Below are positions 1 to 5,260 of a DNA stretch of 11,847 bases, in pieces. Position 1 is the first letter of the stretch. Every line of letters begins with the position of its first letter. The position numbers were made by a program, and so were the translations under genes. The notes under the pieces are model-generated. The model saw nothing but the letters and a program-made list of their open reading frames with translations. It did no database searches and was not told where the DNA came from. This DNA is from CAZQKE01 sp964593865 (GTDB lineage: Bacteria; Chloroflexota; Anaerolineae; JAAYZQ01): the NCBI GenBank assembly GCA_964593865.1, contig CAZQKE010000061.1, forward strand, positions 1 to 11,847, read 5' to 3'.

Positions 1-155
1 GTGTAGAACACGAGCACGGGACGGACGCCCGCCCGGACAACCTCCTCGATGAGGCGGCTGCCTTCCACAACAAAGCGGCCCTCTCGCCAACGGACGCGCC
101 GCCGGGCGAGGGACCGCACATATTTGACCCGTTCGTTATGGGTGCTGCGGATCAT
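1..155 (-). CDS. TrmH/SpoU-family RNA 2'-O-ribose methyltransferase, N-terminal part (cut by window edge)
   Basis: Only the first 51 codons are in the window; the gene runs off the left edge. The ATG (153-155) follows the rplT stop with no gap (TAG then ATG), so the two are probably translationally coupled. The visible protein contains HNERVKYVRSL, then RFVVEGSRLIEEVV, then VRPVLVFY. This matches the substrate-binding N-terminal domain of SpoU/TrmH methyltransferases (RlmB-like), where a 'N.RVK.VRSL' start leads to 'F.VEG.RLVEEAL' and '.LVLYT'. Members transfer a methyl group from S-adenosylmethionine to a ribose 2'-OH in 23S rRNA or tRNA. The catalytic knotted SPOUT domain lies outside the window, so the exact substrate cannot be told. 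Position downstream of rplT is common for this family in several phyla and fits a translation-related operon. Confidence 0.8.
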   Translation of the reverse strand, partial: MIRSTHNERVKYVRSLARRRVRWREGRFVVEGSRLIEEVVRAGVRPVLVFY

Positions 156-500
156 CTACCCCTGGGCTACCTGGACCAGTTGGGCAAAGGTATCCGCATC
201 ATGGACGGCCAGATCGGCCAGGATTTTGCGATCCAGCTCCACGTTGGCCTCCTTGAGGCCGTGGATGAAGCGGTTATAGGACATGTTGTTTTGGCGGGCG
301 GCGGCGTTGATGCGGGCGATCCACAGGCGGCGAAAATCGCGCTTGCGGTTGCGTCGGTCGCGGTAGGAGTACCACAGCGATTTCATCATCGCTTCGTGGC
401 CGCGCCGCCAGAGACGGTGTTTGCCTCCATATTGGCCTTTGGTCAGTTTCAGGACCTTTTTGTGTCGTCGTCGAGTCCGGGGACCACCTTTTACTCTCAT
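156..500 (-). CDS. rplT: 50S ribosomal protein L20
   Basis: A 114-residue protein of normal L20 length. L20 binds 23S rRNA early in assembly of the large subunit and in several bacteria also represses its own operon. Family signatures are clear: the basic N-terminus with RHKKVLKLTKGQYGG, then YRDRRNRKRDFRRLWIARIN near residues 46-65, and LDRKILADLAVHD near residues 89-101. The ATG at 498-500 is preceded by a purine-rich GAGGAG ribosome binding site. The N-terminus is slightly shorter than the usual MARVKRG form and begins MRVKGG, but there is no better upstream start. It lies 17 bp after rpmI and abuts the methyltransferase start. Identification is essentially certain. Confidence 0.98.
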   Translation of the reverse strand: MRVKGGPRTRRRHKKVLKLTKGQYGGKHRLWRRGHEAMMKSLWYSYRDRRNRKRDFRRLWIARINAAARQNNMSYNRFIHGLKEANVELDRKILADLAVHDADTFAQLVQVAQG

Positions 501-517
501 CTCTGCTCCTCAAGTCC

Positions 518-727
518 TTACTTTTTGCCCAGATAGGGGGCCAGTTTCTGCACCCGCTTGCGGGTTCCTCGGTGTGTCACTTGGTGCATTTCGTCGAACA
601 TGCGGCGCACACGTTTGGATTTTTTGCGGCGCAGGTGGCTCTTGCCGATCTTGGTACGCATCAGCTTACCGGAGCCGGTGTACTTGAACCGTTTGGCCGC
701 CGCCTTGTATGTCTTGATCTTCGGCAT
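518..727 (-). CDS. rpmI: 50S ribosomal protein L35
   Basis: A 69-residue, strongly basic protein with the hallmark L35 start MPKIKTYKAAAKRFK, followed by GKLMRTKIGKSHLRRKKSKRVRR and a C-terminal LAPYLGKK. L35 is a small structural protein of the 50S subunit. The ATG at 725-727 has a textbook GGAGG site seven bases upstream on the coding strand. The gene is the middle member of infC-rpmI-rplT. It is separated from infC by an unusually long 105-bp gap that contains a perfect hairpin, and from rplT by 17 bp. No anomalies are seen. Confidence 0.98.
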   Translation of the reverse strand: MPKIKTYKAAAKRFKYTGSGKLMRTKIGKSHLRRKKSKRVRRMFDEMHQVTHRGTRKRVQKLAPYLGKK

Positions 728-749
728 CGTATCCTCCCAACAAAGAGAT

Positions 750-771
750 TGCCCCTAGCACGAGGGGCAAC
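750..771 (-). promoter_or_regulatory. Perfect hairpin in the infC-rpmI intergenic region, possible L20/L35 translational control site
   Basis: An uninterrupted 8-bp stem (TTGCCCCT / AGGGGCAA) with a 6-base loop lies about 14 bp upstream of the rpmI ribosome binding site. No T-run follows on the coding strand, so it is not a standard terminator. In E. coli, L20 represses rpmI-rplT by binding RNA structures just upstream of rpmI, and in Bacillus it acts on the infC leader. The location therefore suggests an autoregulatory RNA. The match to a 23S rRNA mimic was not verified. Confidence 0.5.
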
Positions 772-832
772 GCTTACGGCATAATCGCACTGTCCTTAGG
801 CTAAAAGTCCGTGCCTGGGCTTCCCCCTTGAT

Positions 833-1351
833 CTATTTTCCCGTTTTTGGCGCGAGGATCATCAAGATCGTGCGCCCTTCAAAACCGGGTTTTTGCTCGA
901 TCACACTCACATCGGCCAGGGCTTCGGCGATGCGGGCCAACTGTTTGCGGGCCACCTCCGGGTGGGTGATCTCCCGCCCCCGGAAGCGAATGCGCACCTT
1001 GACCTTAGCCCCCGATTCCAGAAATTCCCGCGCCCGGCGGATCTTGACGGCCAGATCGTTTTCCCCCGTCTTGGGCCGAAGACGGATCTCTTTGACCTCA
1101 ATCTCCTTCCTGGCCTTTCGGGCTTCCCGTTCACGCTTGGCCTTTTCGTACTGGTACTTGCCAAAGTCCATCAACCGGGCGACAGGCGGGTCCGCATGGG
1201 GTGCGACCTCCACCAAGTCCAAGTCCCGCTCCTCCGCCAACCGGAGCGCTTCGCGGCGCGGCAGAATGCCTAGCTGCTTGCCATCGGAGTCGATCACCCG
1301 CAGCTGCGGCGCCCGAATGGCCTCATTGACACGAGTTCTTTTCCTGCTAAT
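833..1351 (-). CDS. infC: Translation initiation factor IF-3, with AUU start
   Basis: IF-3 binds the 30S subunit, prevents premature joining of 50S and checks initiator tRNA and start codon. The 172-residue frame has both domains: the N-domain (RVNEAIRAPQLRVIDSDGKQ, residues 7-26; LDLVEVAP, 45-52), the linker beginning near ARLMDFGKYQYEK, and the C-domain (VKEIRLRP near 87-93, GAKVKVRIRFRGRE near 114-127, and the final ILMILAPK). I place the start at ATT (1349-1351). It lies six bases after a strong AAGGAGGA ribosome binding site, and the protein then begins in the usual place (fMet-SRKRTRVNEAIR). The only upstream in-frame alternative is a GTG at 1382-1384 that would put this ribosome binding site inside the coding region. 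An AUU start is the known device by which IF-3 represses its own synthesis. First gene of infC-rpmI-rplT. Confidence 0.96.
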   Translation of the reverse strand: MSRKRTRVNEAIRAPQLRVIDSDGKQLGILPRREALRLAEERDLDLVEVAPHADPPVARLMDFGKYQYEKAKREREARKARKEIEVKEIRLRPKTGENDLAVKIRRAREFLESGAKVKVRIRFRGREITHPEVARKQLARIAEALADVSVIEQKPGFEGRTILMILAPKTGK

Positions 1352-1357
1352 CTCTGC

Positions 1358-1365
1358 TCCTCCTT
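1358..1365 (-). promoter_or_regulatory. Strong ribosome binding site that fixes the infC AUU start
   Basis: AAGGAGGA on the coding strand, six bases before ATT 1351-1349. It is a near-complete match to the anti-Shine-Dalgarno consensus. Because it would lie within the longer GTG-initiated frame, it argues that translation starts at AUU. Confidence 0.75.
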
Positions 1366-1389
1366 GGTTGTCCCTGGAAAACACCGGAA

Positions 1390-1409
1390 GACCTGTCGTT
1401 CACCAGGTC
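1390..1409 (-). promoter_or_regulatory. Hairpin in the infC 5' leader
   Basis: GACCTG and CAGGTC form a 6-bp stem around an 8-base loop. It lies between the predicted infC transcription start (near 1421) and the ribosome binding site. The leader is only about 70 nt. The structure may assist L20- or IF-3-mediated control, but no T-run or alternative antiterminator is evident, so its role is speculative. Confidence 0.35.
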
Positions 1410-1427
1410 CTGCTTCTTTGCCCGCGC

Positions 1428-1456
1428 ATTATACCCTAAAAGCAGAGGCGGGTCAA
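1428..1456 (-). promoter_or_regulatory. Sigma-70-type promoter of infC-rpmI-rplT
   Basis: On the minus strand, TTGACC (1451-1456) and a perfect TATAAT (1428-1433) are separated by exactly 17 bp. The predicted start of transcription is near 1421, about 70 nt before infC. The flanking sequence resembles the mreB promoter: both have a GCTTTT run in the spacer and GTATAATGC at the -10. Confidence 0.78.
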
Positions 1457-1499
1457 ATGGGCGTTCACGCATGTCACCGCAGGACGTCTATGTTCTGTA

Positions 1500-1592
1500 G
1501 AGGTTTGCCGATCCCCGGCACACCGCCGAAGGTGAAAGTACCCGGCCTGCCTTGTAGGGGCAACAAGTCGCCCTTCGCGGGGCTGCAGCCTG
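1500..1592 (+). repeat. Decayed copy of the dispersed intergenic repeat (between infC and rodA)
   Basis: The left part shares CCGATCCCCGGC-(A/C)-CACCGCC and a following AGG-TGAAA-like stretch with the copy at 11532. A weaker second match (CAAGTCGC followed by CTTCGCGGGG) aligns with the CAAGTCGCTC block of the better copies. The TGTATTC octamers and the TTCGTGGACGGCCC end are absent. It is in the same orientation as the 11532 copy and opposite to the surrounding genes. The 1457-1599 interval otherwise shows no gene and no convincing terminator for the upstream rodA gene. Confidence 0.55.
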
Positions 1593-1599
1593 CCGGTTC

Positions 1600-3075
1600 T
1601 CAATCAAACTCCAGTTTTTTGTGGCGCATGGCGACGCTTTCTACCAAGCCGATACCCAGCATCAGGGTCAGGAGGGAGCTGCCGCCGTAGCTGACAAAGG
1701 GCAAGGGGATGCCCGTGACCGGCATCAGGCCCAGGTTCATACCGATATTGACCACGCTTTGGAACAGGATCACGGCGGCAACCCCGGCGCAGATCAATCG
1801 CCCAAAGGTATCCCGCGAACGTTCTGCCACGCGCAAGGTCCGCCACAGGATGAGCACGATCAGAATCATCATGGCCGCCGCACCCAAAAGGCCCAACTCC
1901 TCGGCGGTAACGGCAAAGATGAAATCGGTATGGCGCACCCGCAAAAAGTGGAGCTGGCTCTGAGTCCCTTTGGTCAGCCCTTTGCCGGTCCACCCCCCCG
2001 AACCGATGCTGACCAGGGCTTGGTGGACGTTGAAGTAAGAATCGGGGTCACTGGCCGGGTTGAGGAACAGGGTGATGCGTTGCTTCATATAGTCTTCCAT
2101 GCTGAACCACAGCAGAGGCAAAGCCGCCACTCCCATTCCGACCAGGACCAACAGGTGGCGGAAGCGGATACCCGCCATCCACACCACCGCCGCCCAGATG
2201 GCAATGAGGGTCAAGGCCGTCCCCAGGTCCGGTTGGAGGTAGATCAGTAACATGGGCAAGCCCACCAAAAGGAGCGATTTGAAGACGGTGCTGAACTTTT
2301 CCATTTGATCTTCCCGGTCGGCCAGGAACTTGGCCAGGATCAGGATGACCAGGATTTTGGCGATCTCGGAAGGCTGCACTTTGCCGGCCCCCAGCCAGCG
2401 TTGCGAGCCGCCCGAAACTTGGCCCACGACAAAGATGATGCCCAACAGGCCCAGGGCCAAGACGTAGAGAGGGTTGTGCAGGGTTTCGGTAAAGCGCAAG
2501 GTAAGGCAATCCAAAAGGTAGAGCAAGGCCAACCCACCGACCAGCAAATAAGGGGCCAGGGCGGCCATCCGCTCCGGCCCACCCCGTCGCAAGAAGAACA
2601 ACCCCGCTCCGGCCAGGAGGAGCAAGGCGATCACGGCTACCGCCCGCGTCATGGGCAGGTCAATCTTTTGCACCCAGAGCCTATCGGCGGCATAGACGGC
2701 CAGGATCAGGCCCAGGCCCAACAGCATGGCCGGGCCATCGGCCAAAAAGAGAGAGGGGGCAATTTCCTCCAACCCCGTAGGCAGCTGCCCGGCCCGCCAG
2801 GTGATGACCAGACCTACCGCTCCCGCACCCAGCACCAGGGGCGCGAGGAGGGGAAAGGGATGCTGGATCAGGTCCAGGAGGTGATAATCTACCGAGGCGG
2901 TGATCAGTAAGACGGCCACGCCGGCCAGCAGGAAAGTGGCTTGGCGACGCGCAGCATCCTCGATCCCGGCGGTGTTGATGGTCGCGCTGTAGACCATGAC
3001 CACGCCAAAAGAGGCCAGGATCAGCAATATGCCCAGGAGGGCATAATCAAAGTTGCGCCAGGAACGCTTAACCAT
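1600..3075 (-). CDS. rodA: SEDS-family peptidoglycan glycosyltransferase (RodA/FtsW), with an extra membrane region
   Basis: SEDS proteins are polytopic membrane enzymes that polymerise lipid II into glycan strands together with a class B PBP. Family motifs: WLGAGKVQPSEIAK (residues 227-240), YLQPDLGTALT with the conserved Asp283, RHTDFIFAVTAEELG (381-395) and PVTGIPLPFVSYGGSS (452-467). The start is the ATG at 3073-3075 (MVKRSWRNFDYALLG); it overlaps the minE stop by 8 bp. At 491 residues it is about 100 longer than typical RodA/FtsW (370-420). The excess lies roughly at residues 92-205, between the VDYHLL helix region and the WLGAGK motif, and includes further hydrophobic segments. Being last in a cluster with mreBCD and mrdA argues for RodA (elongation) over FtsW, but sequence alone does not settle this. 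No terminator is seen after it. Confidence 0.9.
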   Translation of the reverse strand: MVKRSWRNFDYALLGILLILASFGVVMVYSATINTAGIEDAARRQATFLLAGVAVLLITASVDYHLLDLIQHPFPLLAPLVLGAGAVGLVITWRAGQLPTGLEEIAPSLFLADGPAMLLGLGLILAVYAADRLWVQKIDLPMTRAVAVIALLLLAGAGLFFLRRGGPERMAALAPYLLVGGLALLYLLDCLTLRFTETLHNPLYVLALGLLGIIFVVGQVSGGSQRWLGAGKVQPSEIAKILVILILAKFLADREDQMEKFSTVFKSLLLVGLPMLLIYLQPDLGTALTLIAIWAAVVWMAGIRFRHLLVLVGMGVAALPLLWFSMEDYMKQRITLFLNPASDPDSYFNVHQALVSIGSGGWTGKGLTKGTQSQLHFLRVRHTDFIFAVTAEELGLLGAAAMMILIVLILWRTLRVAERSRDTFGRLICAGVAAVILFQSVVNIGMNLGLMPVTGIPLPFVSYGGSSLLTLMLGIGLVESVAMRHKKLEFD

Positions 3076-3364
3076 TGCCCCCCGCTCCGGCAGCAGCCTT
3101 GCGCCGGTGGCGCACCGGCCCCACAACCGGGATGTCGGCCACCAGGCGGCTCTCGCGGCGGCTTTGGGTGAAGGTCACTTCTACGTTGTCGGCGTCAATC
3201 TCCACATAACGAGAGATGACGGTGATCAACTCATCCTTCATTTTGTCCAGCATCCCCGGCGAGATTTTGATCCGGTCGTGGACCAGAACCAGTTGGAGCC
3301 GTTCTTTGGCAATCTCCCGGCTGGTCGGTTCCTGTCGTCCCAACAGGCGATCTAGAAATCCCAT
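3068..3364 (-). CDS. minE: Cell division topological specificity factor MinE
   Basis: MinE stimulates the MinD ATPase and drives MinCD away from midcell, so Z-rings form only there. The 98-residue protein begins with a membrane-targeting amphipathic stretch (MGFLDRLLG). The MinD-contact helix follows (REIAKERLQLVLVHDR, residues 16-31), then the C-terminal dimerisation domain (SPGMLDKMKDELITVISRYVEID, then NVEVTF). The start at 3362-3364 has a GAGGGAGGG ribosome binding site. The same frame stays open upstream to 3541, but that stretch is translated repeat sequence and is not MinE-like. The C-terminus ends in a basic/Gly-Ala tail. It overlaps rodA by 8 bp. The 211-bp gap from minD is abnormally wide and is occupied mostly by a dispersed repeat. 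Confidence 0.95.
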   Translation of the reverse strand: MGFLDRLLGRQEPTSREIAKERLQLVLVHDRIKISPGMLDKMKDELITVISRYVEIDADNVEVTFTQSRRESRLVADIPVVGPVRHRRKAAAGAGGNG

Positions 3365-3377
3365 GTTCCCTCCCTCG

Positions 3378-3506
3378 AAAATAAGTTGGGCCGTCCACGA
3401 AGCGGGCGCGAATACACGAATGCACGAATACACCCGACCTTTGGTCCGAAAGGAGCGACTTGAGTCGCCACCGCCCCCGGCTCGCGCCGGGGATCGGTAA
3501 ACTCTC
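3378..3506 (-). repeat. Dispersed intergenic repeat, minD-minE copy
   Basis: Read on the minus strand it runs GAGAGTTTACCGATCCCCGGC, then a CGGGGGCGGT block, AGTCGC hairpin block, a set of 8-bp units, CGCGCCCGCTTCGTGGACGGCCC, and an A/T-rich end TTATTTT. Each block has a near-identical counterpart in order at 11532-11682. Both copies end just before the ribosome binding site of the downstream gene and point the same way relative to it. The short inverted repeat GCGACTCAAGTCGC folds into a small hairpin. No transposase or target duplication is visible. It splits minD from minE, which normally adjoin. Confidence 0.85.
3410..3433 (-). repeat. Three tandem 8-bp units, GTRYATTC type, inside the repeat
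   Basis: On the minus strand the units read GTGTATTC, GTGCATTC, GTGTATTC and are followed by GCGCC. The copy near the FtsK-like gene has only two units (11635-11650). The unit number therefore differs between copies, as expected for slippage or for a mobile element with an internal microsatellite. Confidence 0.85.
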
Positions 3507-3575
3507 TCAAAAATCGGAACCGCGAAGGCAAAGGCCACCAAATCCCGGCGCCCCGGCGGTTCATCGTCTCCCTCC

Positions 3576-4367
3576 TCAGCCCCGGAAGAAGCGGGTCAGG
3601 CGGTCCAGCACGCCGGTCGTCTCTTGCAGCGCAGCAAACGGAATCTCTTGGCCCAGCAACCGCCCGGCAATGTTGCGGAAAGCCTGTCCGGAAGGTGTTT
3701 TGCCGTCCAGGGCGACCGGCGTCCCCTGGTTGGTAGAGACGATGATCTGTCGGTCTTCGGGCACGATGCCGATCAGGTCAATGGCCAAAATTTCCACCAC
3801 GTCATCGGTGCTGAGCATCTGCCCCCGCCGGACCATAGCGGGGTTCAGGCGGTTGATGATCAGCGTCGGCGGGCCTTTTTCCGCCGCTTCAATGAGACCC
3901 ACGATGCGGTCGGCATCGCGCACCGCCGAAACGTCGGGTGTGGTGACGATGAGAACCCGGTCGGCAGGGGCAACGGCGTTGCGATAGCCCTGTTCAATGC
4001 CCGCGGGGGAATCGATGAGGATAAAGTCAAAATCGGGGCGCAGTTTGTCGCACAGGGCAACCATCTGCTCCGGGTTGACCGCCGTCTTGTCGCGGGTTTG
4101 GGCCGCCGGCAGCAGATACAGGTCCGGCAGGCGTTTATCCCGGATCAATGCTTGTTTCAAGCGGCAATGCCCCTCCACCGCGTCCACCAGGTCGTAGACG
4201 ATGCGGTTTTCCAACCCCATGACCACGTCCAGATTCCGCAACCCGATGTCGGCGTCAATGGCGACGACGCGCTGGCCCAACAACGCCAGCCCGACGCCGA
4301 CGTTGGCCGTGGTCGTCGTCTTGCCGACGCCGCCTTTGCCTGAAGTGATGGTGATGACTTGACCCAT
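3576..4367 (-). CDS. minD: Septum site-determining ATPase MinD
   Basis: MinD is a ParA/Mrp-type ATPase that dimerises with ATP, binds the membrane and recruits MinC. The 263-residue protein has the deviant Walker A SGKGGVGKTT (residues 9-18, signature Lys11 and Lys16), DADIGLRNLD (38-47), Walker B FILIDSPAGIE (115-125), and a C-terminal amphipathic membrane-targeting helix (GVLDRLTRFFRG, 252-263). The length is normal. The ATG at 4365-4367 follows a strong CCAGGAGGACG ribosome binding site, 15 bp after the minC stop. Downstream, minE is separated by the repeat-containing gap instead of the usual short spacer. Confidence 0.97.
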   Translation of the reverse strand: MGQVITITSGKGGVGKTTTTANVGVGLALLGQRVVAIDADIGLRNLDVVMGLENRIVYDLVDAVEGHCRLKQALIRDKRLPDLYLLPAAQTRDKTAVNPEQMVALCDKLRPDFDFILIDSPAGIEQGYRNAVAPADRVLIVTTPDVSAVRDADRIVGLIEAAEKGPPTLIINRLNPAMVRRGQMLSTDDVVEILAIDLIGIVPEDRQIIVSTNQGTPVALDGKTPSGQAFRNIAGRLLGQEIPFAALQETTGVLDRLTRFFRG

Positions 4368-4382
4368 AACGTCCTCCTGGTG

Positions 4383-5087
4383 CTAGAACACCCGCCACCG
4401 TTTCTTTTTCTCCCAGCCTTCAACGACGATGTTTTCCCCTTCTACACGGGCGATTTCGGGCGTTTTGGCCCGACGGCCCCGTTCCGGCGGGCGGGCGATA
4501 TGGGCGCCGATGCGGATCTGGCTGGGGGAAAGTTCCAAAGCGCAGACTATGGCCCGTTCATCGCCCATCGCTCCGGCGTGGACCGTGCCCCGCAGTTTGC
4601 CCCAGACGATGATGTGTCCCCCGGCGACCACCTCTGCGCCGGGGTTCACGTCGCCGATGAGGGTGACGTGCCCGGCGTGCCGGATCGCCTGGCCGGAGCG
4701 GAGTGTACCCCGCACGACGATGCCGCTCATCTCCTCCAAAGGGATCTGCTCCACAGGGGCGGCGGGGGCCGTCGCAGTCTGCCGCAGCCGGACCTCCAAC
4801 CCCAGGTCGCGGGCCGCCGTTTGGGTGGCAGGGTGGGTTCCCTCGACGGCCCACAGGGTCACGCCAAAGCGTTCCAGCAAGTTGCCCACCTGCTCCAACT
4901 GCCCGGCAGAAAGGGCACGGTCGCCCACCCGCAACGCAACCCGCCCGCCGATGAAAAAGGAGGAGCGGGCCGAAAGCCGTTCTTCCAGCTCGGCCAGCAG
5001 GTCGGCCCAGGCTCCCTCGCCCAACGCGATCAGCAGCCCTTCGCCCGTCCCCTTGATGGTGATCTCCCTATCCTGACGGTTTTGCAT
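4383..5087 (-). CDS. minC: Septum site-determining protein MinC (FtsZ assembly inhibitor)
   Basis: MinC blocks FtsZ polymerisation away from midcell and is positioned by MinD. The C-terminal beta-helix domain is unmistakable: GTLRSGQAIRHAGHVTLIGD (residues 127-146, with the MinD-interaction RSGQ motif at 130-133), VNPGAEVVAGGHIIVWGKLRG (147-167) and AGAMGDERAIVCALEL (171-186). The N-terminal domain is divergent, as usual. I start at ATG 5085-5087 (MQNRQDREITIKG), giving 234 residues. The ribosome binding site there is weak (AGTAGG). A GTG at 5133-5135 would add 16 residues lacking family resemblance, and it begins only about 14 bases after the predicted transcription start. Leads minC-minD-minE-rodA, apparently from its own promoter. 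Confidence 0.95.
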   Translation of the reverse strand: MQNRQDREITIKGTGEGLLIALGEGAWADLLAELEERLSARSSFFIGGRVALRVGDRALSAGQLEQVGNLLERFGVTLWAVEGTHPATQTAARDLGLEVRLRQTATAPAAPVEQIPLEEMSGIVVRGTLRSGQAIRHAGHVTLIGDVNPGAEVVAGGHIIVWGKLRGTVHAGAMGDERAIVCALELSPSQIRIGAHIARPPERGRRAKTPEIARVEGENIVVEGWEKKKRWRVF

Positions 5088-5102
5088 TTGCCTACTGCTC
5101 AA

Positions 5103-5212
5103 GCGATCTTTGCGCAGACCTGCGCCCTCTCGCACTACGCCATTTGTTGCGCCGGATTGTACCCGGCCCTGCCCCGTAGCGCAAATCTGGAGACTTGCGC
5201 AAAGAAAATCGC
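5103..5212. promoter_or_regulatory. Repeated TTTGCGCA motifs around the minC promoter
   Basis: The octamer TTTGCGCA occurs at 5109-5116 on the plus strand, a reverse-strand ATTTGCGC overlaps the -35 region at 5179-5186, and a palindromic TTGCGCAA sits at 5195-5202. The outer two lie in an imperfect inverted arrangement that includes flanking GCGAT sequence. They could be a regulator's operators or stem arms. No known regulator is recognised. This accounts for most of the 173-bp gap between minC and the peptidase gene. Confidence 0.3.
5156..5184 (-). promoter_or_regulatory. Probable internal promoter for minCDE-rodA
   Basis: On the minus strand, TTGCGC (5179-5184) and TACAAT (5156-5161) are 17 bp apart, with predicted start near 5149 and a leader of about 60 nt. 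The -10 has five of six consensus bases and the -35 four of six. The wide gap before minC supports a separate transcription start, although readthrough from mreB is also likely. Confidence 0.55.
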
Positions 5213-5260
5213 CAAGCCTCCGGCCCGCGCCATGCTACCACGGCCGCCGCGGTTCGCGCC

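Larger units (their letters stand above)
3352..3564 (-). other. Possible small leader ORF between minD and minE
   Basis: An ATG at 3562-3564 lies behind an excellent ribosome binding site (GAGGAGGGAG), about a dozen bases after the minD stop. The 70-codon frame (beginning MNRRGAGIWWPL) runs through the repeat and stops 13 bp inside minE in another frame. It resembles no known protein. It may be a leader peptide that couples minE translation to minD, or the leftover start of a gene that the repeat interrupted. The strong ribosome binding site is the only direct evidence. Confidence 0.25.

Noticed and set aside
750..771. Intrinsic terminator between infC and rpmI
   Set aside because: On the coding strand the hairpin is followed by TCTCTTTG, not a T-run, and rpmI-rplT have no separate promoter visible after it.
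3410..3433. CRISPR array from the short tandem units
   Set aside because: The units are 8 bp, contiguous and without spacers; no cas genes are present.
3365..3541. 59-codon N-terminal extension of minE
   Set aside because: It is translated repeat sequence; a standard MinE N-terminus and a good ribosome binding site occur at 3364.
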